Below are positions 1-7,056 of a stretch of DNA of 35,547 nt, one piece after another (the first letter of the stretch is position 1; every line of letters begins with the position of its first letter). The notes under the pieces were generated by a model. It was not told the DNA's origin and searched no databases. It saw only the letters and a program-made list of their open reading frames with translations. The translations under genes were made by a program, and so were the position numbers. Source of the DNA: an uncultured Prevotella sp. (GTDB taxonomy: Bacteria; Bacteroidota; Bacteroidia; Bacteroidales; Bacteroidaceae); contig ONYZ01000023.1 in the NCBI GenBank assembly GCA_900322175.1, positions 1 to 35,547 on the forward strand, given 5' to 3'.

Positions 1-6
1 GACTTA

Positions 7-55
7 CCCATATTCTTAATGCGTTATGATTTATACTAATAACGCAGAATATGGG
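7..55. repeat. Long imperfect inverted repeat upstream of hipA
   Basis: The left arm is 7-27 and the right arm 39-55. The arms match over 17 bp except for a 4-nt insertion (TAAT, 17-20) in the left arm, and an 11-nt spacer separates them. It lies just before the HipA-type gene, so it could be an operator for a HipB-like repressor, the end of a small mobile element or an RNA hairpin. There is no T-tract after it, which argues against a simple terminator. The first in-frame ATG for the hipA N-terminus (51) falls inside the right arm. Confidence 0.7.
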
Positions 56-111
56 GAAATATTCAGTCAGCGGTCATTTTTTCAACCGTACAGGTCGAAG
101 AGTTTTCTCAT

Positions 112-1017
112 GTGTTGGATTTTGACAGTCCCAATAATGACAGCGCCGACAACCAAGCCTATTTAAAGAATGTAGGGCGCATCTCGCTGTCTGGCGTGCA
201 GCCTAAGGCGAGTTTGGTGATAAATGGCGAAGGACACTTGGTGAAGCCTGCTGAGGACGAACGAGGCACATACATCTTAAAGCCCGCTCCGTCATCGTAT
301 GCCTTGCTCGACCGCAAGTATTGTCCTGCCAACGAGCATCTGACTATGCAACTGGCTTCACAGGTCTATCACATAGAAACGGCGGCAAATGCCCTTTGCT
401 TTTTCCGAGACGGCGAAGCAGCATATCTTTGCCGACGCTTTGACGTTGGTCCAAACGGACAGAAATACAGTCAGGAGGATTTTGCTTCTCTTGCCGGTCT
501 GACCAATGCCAATGGTGGCAGTGATTTCAAATATAGCAACCTGAGTTACGAGGAATGTGCTGACATCATACGAAAATACGTAAAAGCTGCACCTGTAGAA
601 ATCCTGAAGTTTTTCCGTATCATCGTGTTTAATTATCTCACCCTCAATGATGATGCCCACCTGAAGAATTTCTCACTCATCAATCGTGGTGATGGGGAAT
701 ATCATCTTGCTCCAGCATACGACCTCATCAACACCAGTCTGCATCTGACTATGCCTCGCATCTTCGCACTTGACAAAGGATTATTCAAGGAGGGCATGAA
801 GTTGTCGGATACAAGAACAGTAGGGCGCAAGGACTTTGAGGAGTTTGGGCGCCGCATTGGATTATCGGAACGATTGATAAAGCGGGAGCTGGATTTCTTT
901 GCCACAGATCATGCTTTGGCAAAAGAACTGATTGACAGGTCTTTCCTGTCAGAATCCTTGAAACGAAGTTATTGGCTTTCGTACAAATATCGACGAGCAA
1001 CATTGACTTTCGCCTAG
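112..1017 (+). CDS. hipA: HipA-type serine/threonine kinase toxin, possibly 5'-frameshifted
   Basis: HipA-family toxins are protein kinases that phosphorylate translation factors such as glutamyl-tRNA synthetase. Seen here: the SLSGVQPK loop near the N-terminus, YILKP (ATP-binding lysine), NEHLTMQLA, CRRFD, QEDFASLAG, the catalytic loop NDDAHLKNFS and the metal-binding APAYDL. The kinase core therefore looks intact. The called start is GTG at 112, with no convincing start or ribosome site. A second frame opening at ATG 51 encodes residues ending GRRV that would join smoothly to SHVLDFDSP if one T were removed from the T run at 103-106. This suggests a one-base frameshift. No HTH antitoxin (HipB) gene is present between the window start and hipA, although one could lie further left. 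Family assignment is firm; whether the protein is made full length is uncertain. Confidence 0.85.
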   Translation: MLDFDSPNNDSADNQAYLKNVGRISLSGVQPKASLVINGEGHLVKPAEDERGTYILKPAPSSYALLDRKYCPANEHLTMQLASQVYHIETAANALCFFRDGEAAYLCRRFDVGPNGQKYSQEDFASLAGLTNANGGSDFKYSNLSYEECADIIRKYVKAAPVEILKFFRIIVFNYLTLNDDAHLKNFSLINRGDGEYHLAPAYDLINTSLHLTMPRIFALDKGLFKEGMKLSDTRTVGRKDFEEFGRRIGLSERLIKRELDFFATDHALAKELIDRSFLSESLKRSYWLSYKYRRATLTFA

Positions 1018-1096
1018 CGCTCTTGCATATTTTGTTTTAGCAGCATTTTTTTTCGGATATTGGTACTAAAATGGCTGTTATTTGAAAGAAAATGTA

Positions 1097-1104
1097 TATC
1101 TTTG
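1097..1104 (+). promoter_or_regulatory. -7 box (TATCTTTG) for the DUF4468/CotH unit
   Basis: An exact match to the Bacteroidota TAnnTTTG element, followed by CACC. The ATG at 1126 is 21 nt downstream, giving a short leader. The -33 region is weak (CTG at about the right distance). This box also shows that the upstream TTG-initiated extension of the reading frame, at 1060, would not be transcribed from it. Confidence 0.75.
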
Positions 1105-1125
1105 CACCAACAAATACTTATCAAT

Positions 1126-1878
1126 ATGAAAAGAATAGTGAACTGGATGCTCACCGCCATCCTTATTTGCGGTGCTTTGAATGCTCAGGCACAAGTGATG
1201 AAAGCTGCTGATCTAGAGAAATATGCTAAAGAAAGATATGGTGAAAAATGGCTAGATGCCGCCGCTAATCTGGCCAAGGAACTGAGGTTCGACAAGAATG
1301 AATCGCTCTCCTATCAGCAGATTATCGAGGCCCCCGGCAAGTCGAAAGAAAAGCTATATATTGCTGTCAACTACTGGGTGACGGCTACTTTCAAGGACAA
1401 ACAGGCCATTACGCTGAACGATAAGGATGCTGGATGTATCATCATCTCGTCGACAATCGACGCCATTGCCGACCATACGGGTACGCTGAACCGTTATGTG
1501 GTGAGCATCACCCCTGTCATCAAGATCGACATCAAGGAGGGGAAAGTGCGTGTGACCTATACCGTTCAGAACTATGACATCCTGAAGGCTGAAGATGCCG
1601 GATGGCTAGGGGCACTTGCTGACAATAGCGACAATCGTCAGAACAATCAGAATATCTATAGCGACGGCAAGCGAATGAAGGGCGACAATACCGACCGCCG
1701 CCTCTATGACGAGCAGTGGGAGATAGCCAAGCACTATCCATTTGTGGAAAAAGACAACAAGAAGCGCACCTGCTCAAAGGCTCTTGTGATGACCCACGCC
1801 TATTCAAACGCCATCATCGACAAGGTTGAGGAGGCTGTTAAAAACGGTATCGTGGGCAATGAGGACGATGACTGGTAA
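1126..1878 (+). CDS. Secreted DUF4468 domain protein
   Basis: A 250-residue protein of unknown function. The start at ATG 1126 is chosen over an upstream TTG at 1060 because it opens directly into a signal peptide (MKRIVNWMLTAILICGALNAQAQ) and lies downstream of the -7 box. The middle, with an alternating hydrophobic region around YWVTATFKDK and a following strand-rich stretch (IKIDIKEGKVRVTYTVQNY), resembles DUF4468, a TBP-like fold common in Bacteroidales exported proteins. The C-terminal third is polar and rich in Asp/Asn/Lys, ending in an acidic tail (NEDDDW). The next gene starts 5 nt after its stop, so the two are probably co-transcribed and may share an envelope role. No catalytic motif is recognised. 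Confidence 0.7.
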   Translation: MKRIVNWMLTAILICGALNAQAQVMKAADLEKYAKERYGEKWLDAAANLAKELRFDKNESLSYQQIIEAPGKSKEKLYIAVNYWVTATFKDKQAITLNDKDAGCIIISSTIDAIADHTGTLNRYVVSITPVIKIDIKEGKVRVTYTVQNYDILKAEDAGWLGALADNSDNRQNNQNIYSDGKRMKGDNTDRRLYDEQWEIAKHYPFVEKDNKKRTCSKALVMTHAYSNAIIDKVEEAVKNGIVGNEDDDW

Positions 1879-1883
1879 GCGAG

Positions 1884-3347
1884 ATGAAATTCCCTTCCGT
1901 GTTTCTATGCCTGGCTTTGTTCTCTTTGCCGGCACAAGCAGAGGCTGATGTGGAGTGGCCGGCCATCCCTCTGCTGGAGATTGTAACTCAGGACAGTGTG
2001 TGGCCCACATGCACCACTGTGCATGCCCCTGAAGGATGCCTGGGAACGAGTATCACCGACAACGAATACGTGCCGGGCCGTATGGTCATCACACTGTGTG
2101 GCGATACGCTATACGATTCGGGCGAATACATAAAAGGTGAGTCGGGGATGCGCATAAAACGACGCGGAAACTCTTCGGGAGTCTCCACCGGTCAGCATCC
2201 GTATAAGCTAAAACTCTCGAAGAAGGCCGACCTGCTGATGCGAGGCGACAAAGACTACAGACACAAGGAATGGGTGCTGCTGAGGATGATCGTATGGCAG
2301 CCAAAGCTGATTTATCTGCAGTCAAGCCTGTTGCACGCTGCTGGTACGATTGTAAGCCGCGCCGTAGAGAAAGAATGGACGCAGGACTGGGACTTTGTGA
2401 ATGTGGTGCTGAATGGAGAGTATCAGGGAATGTACTGCCTTATGGAACCTCCAGGCAAGGGGAAAAAGCGCATAGACATTGACGACACTGGCTTCATCAT
2501 AGAGCACGACCCCTTCTGGTGGAACGAGGACGGGCATTACTTCAAGACCGACAGGCAGAATTCCGCCTATGGCTACACATACAAGTATCCTGACAAGGAC
2601 GATGTGACGGATTCTATACAGAATGGCATAAGGGATTATATGAACGAGTTTGAAACGGCACTCTATGAGGGAGGCGATATTTCGAAATACATCGACATGG
2701 AATCGTTTGCCAAATGGATTCTTGCCCACGACATCCTCGGCTCTGACGATAAGGTAGGATGCAACAAGATATTGTACAAGCATGACCTTATAGACGGCAA
2801 CACGTTTGCCTCAAAGCTGTGCATGGGGCCGCTATGGGACTTCGACTCATGTTTCAGGGGTGACGACACAAAATGGAGCTCGCTGCACGACATGTACGAA
2901 TTCTACTACCATGAACTTTTCAAGAGAGACGACTTCGTCAAGACATACGTAAGGCTGTGGGAAAAAATCAGGCCTACTTTGACGTCATTCTTCAATCGAA
3001 GCCTAGATAAACTTAATGCACATTACAAAGCGGTATACGACGAGAGTATAAATCTACACCTGGAAAAGCATTTCGAGAACGAACGGTATGTAAGTCTGCT
3101 GGCTCAGATTGTAGAACTAAAGATAAAGTTCAACGCCAGGATTGCAACGCTCGACTCGCTGATAAAGGGATTAGCCTCTGACGAAAACTATATAATAGGA
3201 ATAAGCAACGATGACACAACGCATCAAAATGACCGGATTTATAATATCAACGGCATGCAATACCCCAGCTGGGACAAGGCGACGAAGGGCTTGTATATCT
3301 ATAGAGACGCTAATGGAGTGGCGAGAAAACGGGTGTTCGCAGATTAA
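1884..3347 (+). CDS. Secreted CotH kinase family protein
   Basis: CotH proteins have an atypical protein-kinase fold; Bacillus CotH phosphorylates spore coat proteins, but the substrates of Bacteroidota members are unknown. Seen here: signal peptide (MKFPSVFLCLALFSLPAQA), the MRIKRRGNSS motif, PYKLKLSKKADLL, KEWVLL, GEYQGMYCLMEP, the AKWILAHDILGSDDK segment and GPLWDFDS (residues about 90-315), which are the usual CotH landmarks in order. The 487-residue length is normal for this group. The last ~37 residues (YNINGMQY...KGLYIYRDANG) resemble the C-terminal tails of type IX secretion cargo and recur in two starch-locus proteins. It is in an operon with the DUF4468 gene 5 nt upstream. Confidence 0.85.
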   Translation: MKFPSVFLCLALFSLPAQAEADVEWPAIPLLEIVTQDSVWPTCTTVHAPEGCLGTSITDNEYVPGRMVITLCGDTLYDSGEYIKGESGMRIKRRGNSSGVSTGQHPYKLKLSKKADLLMRGDKDYRHKEWVLLRMIVWQPKLIYLQSSLLHAAGTIVSRAVEKEWTQDWDFVNVVLNGEYQGMYCLMEPPGKGKKRIDIDDTGFIIEHDPFWWNEDGHYFKTDRQNSAYGYTYKYPDKDDVTDSIQNGIRDYMNEFETALYEGGDISKYIDMESFAKWILAHDILGSDDKVGCNKILYKHDLIDGNTFASKLCMGPLWDFDSCFRGDDTKWSSLHDMYEFYYHELFKRDDFVKTYVRLWEKIRPTLTSFFNRSLDKLNAHYKAVYDESINLHLEKHFENERYVSLLAQIVELKIKFNARIATLDSLIKGLASDENYIIGISNDDTTHQNDRIYNINGMQYPSWDKATKGLYIYRDANGVARKRVFAD

Positions 3348-3370
3348 AATCGCAGATTCGTTGAACGGAT

Positions 3371-3401
3371 TTGTGTGGTTCGACTATTCTTCTTACCTTT
3401 G
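3371..3401 (+). promoter_or_regulatory. Orphan consensus promoter (TTG-N20-TACCTTTG)
   Basis: TTG at 3371-3373, exactly 20 nt, then TACCTTTG at 3394-3401 followed by CACC. The same arrangement is found before cysK, the sus operon and the SpoIIE gene. Nothing larger than a six-residue reading frame (3417-3437) follows before the hairpin at 3497-3526. Confidence 0.7.
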
Positions 3402-3407
3402 CACCAG

Positions 3408-3530
3408 AAATAAGAAATGACAGAATTGATAGGTTAGTTTTTTCATACATTTATAGGTTTTTGTTAGTATAGTGATTAGTAATTGGTTGGAAAAGGAATT
3501 AGGGTCGCAGTGATGCGACCCTAATTATTT
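3408..3530 (+). ncRNA. Candidate small RNA between orphan promoter and terminator
   Basis: Inferred transcript of about 120 nt from the promoter at 3371-3401 to the hairpin at 3497-3526. It contains only a six-codon reading frame and AT-rich sequence. It could be a regulatory RNA, a remnant leader of a deleted gene, or simply the 3' region of the upstream unit. No known RNA family is recognised. Confidence 0.3.
3497..3526. terminator. Perfect 13-bp hairpin terminator
   Basis: Arms 3497-3509 and 3514-3526 are perfectly complementary around a GTGA loop. ATTTTAG follows on the plus strand, and a short T run (CCTTTTCC) follows on the minus strand, so it can serve both the plus-strand transcript and the minus-strand U32/kinase operon that ends at 3544. 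Confidence 0.85.
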
Positions 3531-3557
3531 TAGAAGTTAGAAGTTAGAGGTTAGAGT
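3530..3557. repeat. Heptamer tandem repeat (TTAGAAG x4, degenerate)
   Basis: Four contiguous 7-nt units (TTAGAAG, TTAGAAG, TTAGAGG, TTAGAGT). The array overlaps the last codons and stop of the U32 gene, which on the minus strand reads CTCTAAC repeats. It is the same unit length as the arrays at 4792, 5474 and 23384. Confidence 0.8.
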
Positions 3558-4791
3558 CAACCTGTTCTAGCTTAAACAGTTTGTCGCTAGGCCGAATCTT
3601 GTCTGTAACGGCTATCGACACGCGTGTGCCCTTCTCGGCCACCTCTACAGGGCCGTTGTCGCCATGTATCTCATTGGCCGTGACGTACATCACACCTGTG
3701 GTAGGACCAGTGATGAGCATCTTGTCGCCAACCTTGAAAGTGTTAGCCTCGACGGTAAACTCGGCCACGCCAAGCTTCGAGAAGTATTTCACGCCCTTGC
3801 CGATATACACCTTGCGCTCGGTGGCGTTGCTGCCATAGTGCTTGTTCCACTCGCCCATGGTCTGTCCCTGATAGTAGCCGTCCCAGAATCCGCGATTGAA
3901 CACGGTAGCCAAACGGGCATCCCACTCGTCCTTCTTCTCTTCAGTGAATGTGCCGTCGAGCACGGCCTGGATGGCCTCGCGATAGGTGGTGACCACGGTA
4001 TAGACATACTCGGGCCCACGAGCACGACCCTCGATCTTAAACACTCGCACACCTGAGCGCATCATGCGGTCGATGAAGCGCACGGTCTTAAGATCCTTGG
4101 GCGACATGATATACTTGTTGTCGATGTCGAGCTGATAGCCCGTCTCATTATCAGTAGCTGTGTAAGAGCGGCGGCACACCTGTATGCACTCGCCACGATT
4201 GGCCGAGCGATTGGCGGCATGGAGCGACATATAGCACTTGCCACTGATGGCCATGCACAAGGCGCCATGACAGAACATCTCTATGCGAATCTGATGGCCA
4301 CTGGGGCCACAGATGTTCTGCTCTTCCACCTGACGGTATATGTCGGCCACCTGGTCCATATTCAGTTCGCGCGCCAGCACTACCACATCGGCAAACTGGG
4401 CGTAGAACTTGAGTGCCTCTATATTAGATATGTTGAGCTGGGTAGAGAGGTGTACCTCCTGCCCCACCTTGCGACAATAGGTCATCACAGCCACATCGCT
4501 GGCTATGACGGCCGATATGCCGGCCTGCTTGGCAGCATCGATAATCTCGTGCATCAGCGGGATATCCTCGCCATAGATGATAGTGTTGACCGTAAGATAG
4601 CTCTTGATGCCATGCTCATCGCACGTGGCGGCTATCTCGCGCAGGTCGTCGATAGTGAATGTAGATGCTGAGTGAGCGCGCATATTGAGGCGCTCGATAC
4701 CAAAGTAAATGCTGTCGGCCCCAGCCTGAATGGCGGCGGCTAGCGACTCGCGTGAGCCCACAGGGGCCATTATTTCGTAATCCTGAATCAT
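3544..4791 (-). CDS. Peptidase U32 family protein (TrhP/RlhA-like RNA hydroxylation)
   Basis: Characterised U32 members are prephenate-dependent RNA hydroxylation proteins (TrhP for uridine-34 of tRNA, RlhA for 23S rRNA) or collagenase-like peptidases. The 415-residue length and the N-terminal PVGSRESLAAAIQAGADSIYFG segment fit the TrhP-like group. The U32 signature is present (E171, F173, G176, C179, C186: EMFCHGALCMAISGKCYMS), followed by NRGEC and QVCRRSY. C179, C186, C202 and C206 are candidate iron-sulfur ligands. The C-terminal ~90 residues form a separate beta-rich domain (KVGDKMLITGPTTG). It is probably the last gene of an operon with the two deoxynucleoside kinases. The exact RNA substrate cannot be read from sequence. 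Confidence 0.9.
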   Translation of the reverse strand: MIQDYEIMAPVGSRESLAAAIQAGADSIYFGIERLNMRAHSASTFTIDDLREIAATCDEHGIKSYLTVNTIIYGEDIPLMHEIIDAAKQAGISAVIASDVAVMTYCRKVGQEVHLSTQLNISNIEALKFYAQFADVVVLARELNMDQVADIYRQVEEQNICGPSGHQIRIEMFCHGALCMAISGKCYMSLHAANRSANRGECIQVCRRSYTATDNETGYQLDIDNKYIMSPKDLKTVRFIDRMMRSGVRVFKIEGRARGPEYVYTVVTTYREAIQAVLDGTFTEEKKDEWDARLATVFNRGFWDGYYQGQTMGEWNKHYGSNATERKVYIGKGVKYFSKLGVAEFTVEANTFKVGDKMLITGPTTGVMYVTANEIHGDNGPVEVAEKGTRVSIAVTDKIRPSDKLFKLEQVDSNL

Positions 4792-4847
4792 ATTACATTA
4801 AACATTAAAGATTAAACATTAAACATTATACGTTTAACATTTAACAT
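4792..4847. repeat. Eight heptamers filling the U32-kinase spacer
   Basis: Read on the plus strand, the units are ATTACAT, TAAACAT, TAAAGAT, TAAACAT, TAAACAT, TATACGT, TTAACAT and TTAACAT. They are contiguous and span the whole gap from the U32 start codon to the kinase stop codon. The unit TAAACAT is shared with the next spacer (5474-5501). Confidence 0.9.
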
Positions 4848-5467
4848 TATTCCAAGGGGAAGAGGCCGTAGAGCTTCTGGTCGATGAGTTCGCACACCAT
4901 TTTAAAGTCCTCTGAACGGTCGCCGAACTTGCAGTTGTCGCCATCCACGATAATCAGTGGACCATGATAGGTGGAAATCCACTCCTCGTAGCGCTTCTCC
5001 AAGCCCTGAAGATAGTCCAGACGGATGCTCTGCTCATAGTCACGACCACGCTTGGCTATCTGAGCCACCAGTGTGGGGATGCTGGAGCGGATGTAGATCA
5101 TGAGGTCGGGCAGTTTTACCAGCGACATCATCAGGTCGAACAGGTCGGTATAGTTGTCAAAGTCGCGATCGCTCATCATGCCCTGGTCGTGCAGGTTGGG
5201 CGCAAAGATTCGTGCATCCTCAAAGATGGTACGGTCCTGAATCACCGTGTCGGTAGTCTTAGAAATCTCGACTACTTCCTTGAATCGCTTGTTCAAGAAA
5301 TATATCTGAAGATTGAACGACCAACGAGGCATATCTGCGTAGAAATCAGCCAGATAGGGATTGTTGTCAACGGGTTCGAAACGTGGGGTCCAGTTGTAAC
5401 GATGGGCCAACAGTTTGGTTAGTGTGGTCTTGCCACTACCGATGTTTCCTGCTACTGCGATGTGCAT
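4847..5467 (-). CDS. Deoxynucleoside kinase (dNK family), copy A
   Basis: Phosphorylates deoxynucleosides to 5'-monophosphates in the cytosolic salvage pathway. The 206-residue protein has the P-loop GNIGSGKTT (residues 7-15), the PRFEPVDNNPYL substrate segment, QDRTIFEDA (the DRS-like motif) and the arginine-rich lid KRGRDYEQSI, all in the order of the dGK/dCK/dAK family. Its tandem paralogue lies upstream, so the operon recalls the paired dAK/dGK genes of Lactobacillus. The base specificity of each copy cannot be assigned from sequence alone. The spacer to the next copy is made of TAAACAT heptamers. Confidence 0.92.
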   Translation of the reverse strand: MHIAVAGNIGSGKTTLTKLLAHRYNWTPRFEPVDNNPYLADFYADMPRWSFNLQIYFLNKRFKEVVEISKTTDTVIQDRTIFEDARIFAPNLHDQGMMSDRDFDNYTDLFDLMMSLVKLPDLMIYIRSSIPTLVAQIAKRGRDYEQSIRLDYLQGLEKRYEEWISTYHGPLIIVDGDNCKFGDRSEDFKMVCELIDQKLYGLFPLE

Positions 5468-5473
5468 AGTATC

Positions 5474-5501
5474 TTTACATTAAACATTAAACATTAAAGA
5501 T
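5474..5501. repeat. Four heptamers between the two kinase genes
   Basis: Units TTTACAT, TAAACAT, TAAACAT and TAAAGAT, the same repeat unit as 4792-4847. The array runs into the stop codon of the upstream kinase copy. Confidence 0.85.
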
Positions 5502-6115
5502 TAAAAGAGGCCGAAGAGGGTTGCGTCGATCTTGTCGATGATGCCGGCAAGGTCACGAGGAGTGTTCAAGAAGTCGAGGTCGTCTTTCTCGATGGTGATG
5601 ACACGACCCTGATACTTATTGAAGATGAAGTCATCATAACGCTTGTTCAGGTTCTGCAGATACTCCAGTTGGATGCTCTGCTCGTAGTCGCGCCCGCGCT
5701 TCTGGATATTGCTAACCAGGTGTGGCACAGAGGCATGTAGGTAGATCATAAGGTCGGGGAACTTGACCACCGACATCATCTGCTCAAACAGTTCCATGTA
5801 GGTCTCGTAGTCGCGCTCAGAGAGGTTGCCCATATCGCGATTGTTCTCCATAAACACATACACGCCCTCGTAGATGGTACGGTCCTGAATGACGTCGTGA
5901 TCGGCCTTGGCTATATCGATAAGGTCGCGAAAACGCTCCTTGAGGAAAAACACCTCCATATTAAAAGACCAGCGATGGATATCACGGTAGTAATCCTCGA
6001 GATACGGGTTATGGTCCACCGCCTCGAACCGTGGTTCCCAGCCGTAGTGACGGGCCAAAAGACGGGTGAGCGTGGACTTACCACTACCTATATTTCCTGC
6101 TACTGCAATATGCAT
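5501..6115 (-). CDS. Deoxynucleoside kinase (dNK family), copy B
   Basis: A 204-residue paralogue of the downstream kinase; both begin MHIAVAGNIGSGK. It keeps the P-loop (GNIGSGKST), PRFEAVDHNPYL, QDRTIYEG and the lid KRGRDYEQSI. Differences cluster in the segment after the DRT motif (VYVFMENNRDMGNLSERD here, ARIFAPNLHDQGMMSDRD in copy A) and in the C-terminal 40 residues, where substrate preference could diverge. It is the first gene of a three-gene minus-strand operon with a -7 box about 19 nt upstream of the ATG. Confidence 0.92.
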   Translation of the reverse strand: MHIAVAGNIGSGKSTLTRLLARHYGWEPRFEAVDHNPYLEDYYRDIHRWSFNMEVFFLKERFRDLIDIAKADHDVIQDRTIYEGVYVFMENNRDMGNLSERDYETYMELFEQMMSVVKFPDLMIYLHASVPHLVSNIQKRGRDYEQSIQLEYLQNLNKRYDDFIFNKYQGRVITIEKDDLDFLNTPRDLAGIIDKIDATLFGLF

Positions 6116-6133
6116 ATGAATCTAATTGGGCTG

Positions 6134-6141
6134 CAAAGATA
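6134..6141 (-). promoter_or_regulatory. -7 box (TATCTTTG) for the kinase/U32 operon
   Basis: CAAAGATA on the plus strand, read as TATCTTTG followed by CAGCC on the minus strand, about 19 nt before the ATG of kinase copy B. No comparable box was found before the two downstream genes, so all three probably share this promoter. Confidence 0.75.
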
Positions 6142-6238
6142 CGACTTTTTCGGCACGTATTATGCGATTTTATCGATTTTTTTCGTTCGGCATTGTATTT
6201 TTTTCGAATTATTTGGCAAAATTGGCACTAGAAAATAT

Positions 6239-6246
6239 TATCTTTG
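6239..6246 (+). promoter_or_regulatory. -7 box (TATCTTTG) abutting the C1 peptidase start
   Basis: TATCTTTG ends only 4 nt before the ATG at 6251. Transcription would begin at or just after the start codon, so the mRNA may be leaderless or translation may begin at the second ATG (6266). The nearest TTTG upstream (6212-6215) is slightly further than the usual 20-nt spacing. Confidence 0.7.
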
Positions 6247-6250
6247 CAGC

Positions 6251-7042
6251 ATGAAACTTAAAACGATGACAGCGACAGGGGCAGTGGTAGTGATGATGAT
6301 GGGCGCATGCGCTCACCACCAGAGCGGATACACCCCCAAAGGCAAGCACTTCACGGTAGAGGTGATGAACCGCATGACGCCTGTGAAGGACCAGGGCGAC
6401 GCCCAGACATGCTGGATATACGCCATGCTGGCCGCCATCGAGACAGAGCACCTGAGCTGGGGCGACTCTGTGAATCTGTCACCTTATTATATAGAGAAGA
6501 TGATAGAGCAAGAGGCTGCATGCCCTGCCACCAAGCGTGGCGAACCCACCACACTGATAACGATGATAGAGCGATACGGCATCTGCGGCTACGACGCCAT
6601 GAGGAAGACAGACACGCCTGCACCACGCTACGTGTTTATGCTTGGCGCCCAATACACCCCACAGGAGTTTGCCCGCAGTGTGTGCAAGCCTGGCGAATAC
6701 ATAGCCCTGACCTGCGACGACAGCAAGCCATACTACCAGCATAGCGAACTGGAGATGCCCGACAACTGGACACACGAGCGATACCTGAACATACCCATCG
6801 ACACACTGATGGCTAAGACAGAGCGCGCTGTGCGACTGCACCACGGTGTGTGCTGGGAGGACAAGCACCATGCAATGGCCATCGTAGGCATAGCTCACGA
6901 TGAGAACGGCGAGAAGTACTTCATCATGAAGAACTCGTGGGGCGACCGTGGCCGATACCACGGACTGGAGTACTACCCCATGGAGCGATTCCACGATGAG
7001 ACCATTGCAGTAGAAATGACTAACGACGCATATAACATCTAA
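6251..7042 (+). CDS. Papain-like C1 family cysteine peptidase lipoprotein
   Basis: A predicted 263-residue envelope cysteine peptidase. The reading frame is open further upstream, but ATG 6251 gives a lysine-containing n-region, hydrophobic core and lipobox MGAC (lipidated C20), and sits directly behind the promoter. The papain triad is complete: oxyanion Q48 and nucleophile C54 in PVKDQGDAQTCW, H207 in HHAMAIVG and N228 in MKNSWG. It resembles the short bacterial C1 peptidases related to bleomycin hydrolase/aminopeptidase C. There is no obvious propeptide. The sugar-oxidation genes start 14 nt after its stop with no separate promoter seen, so they are probably co-transcribed. What links a peptidase to that pathway is unclear. 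Confidence 0.88.
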   Translation: MKLKTMTATGAVVVMMMGACAHHQSGYTPKGKHFTVEVMNRMTPVKDQGDAQTCWIYAMLAAIETEHLSWGDSVNLSPYYIEKMIEQEAACPATKRGEPTTLITMIERYGICGYDAMRKTDTPAPRYVFMLGAQYTPQEFARSVCKPGEYIALTCDDSKPYYQHSELEMPDNWTHERYLNIPIDTLMAKTERAVRLHHGVCWEDKHHAMAIVGIAHDENGEKYFIMKNSWGDRGRYHGLEYYPMERFHDETIAVEMTNDAYNI

Positions 7043-7056
7043 CTAATATCAACAAT

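Noticed and set aside
1060-1125. TTG-initiated extension of the DUF4468 gene
   Set aside because: It lies upstream of and across the -7 box. The ATG at 1126 opens into a normal signal peptide.
4792-4847. CRISPR-like array
   Set aside because: Units are 7 nt and contiguous, with no spacers and no cas genes nearby.
5897-6250. N-terminal extension of the C1 peptidase frame
   Set aside because: It overlaps kinase copy B in antisense and lies upstream of the promoter. The lipoprotein signal begins at 6251.
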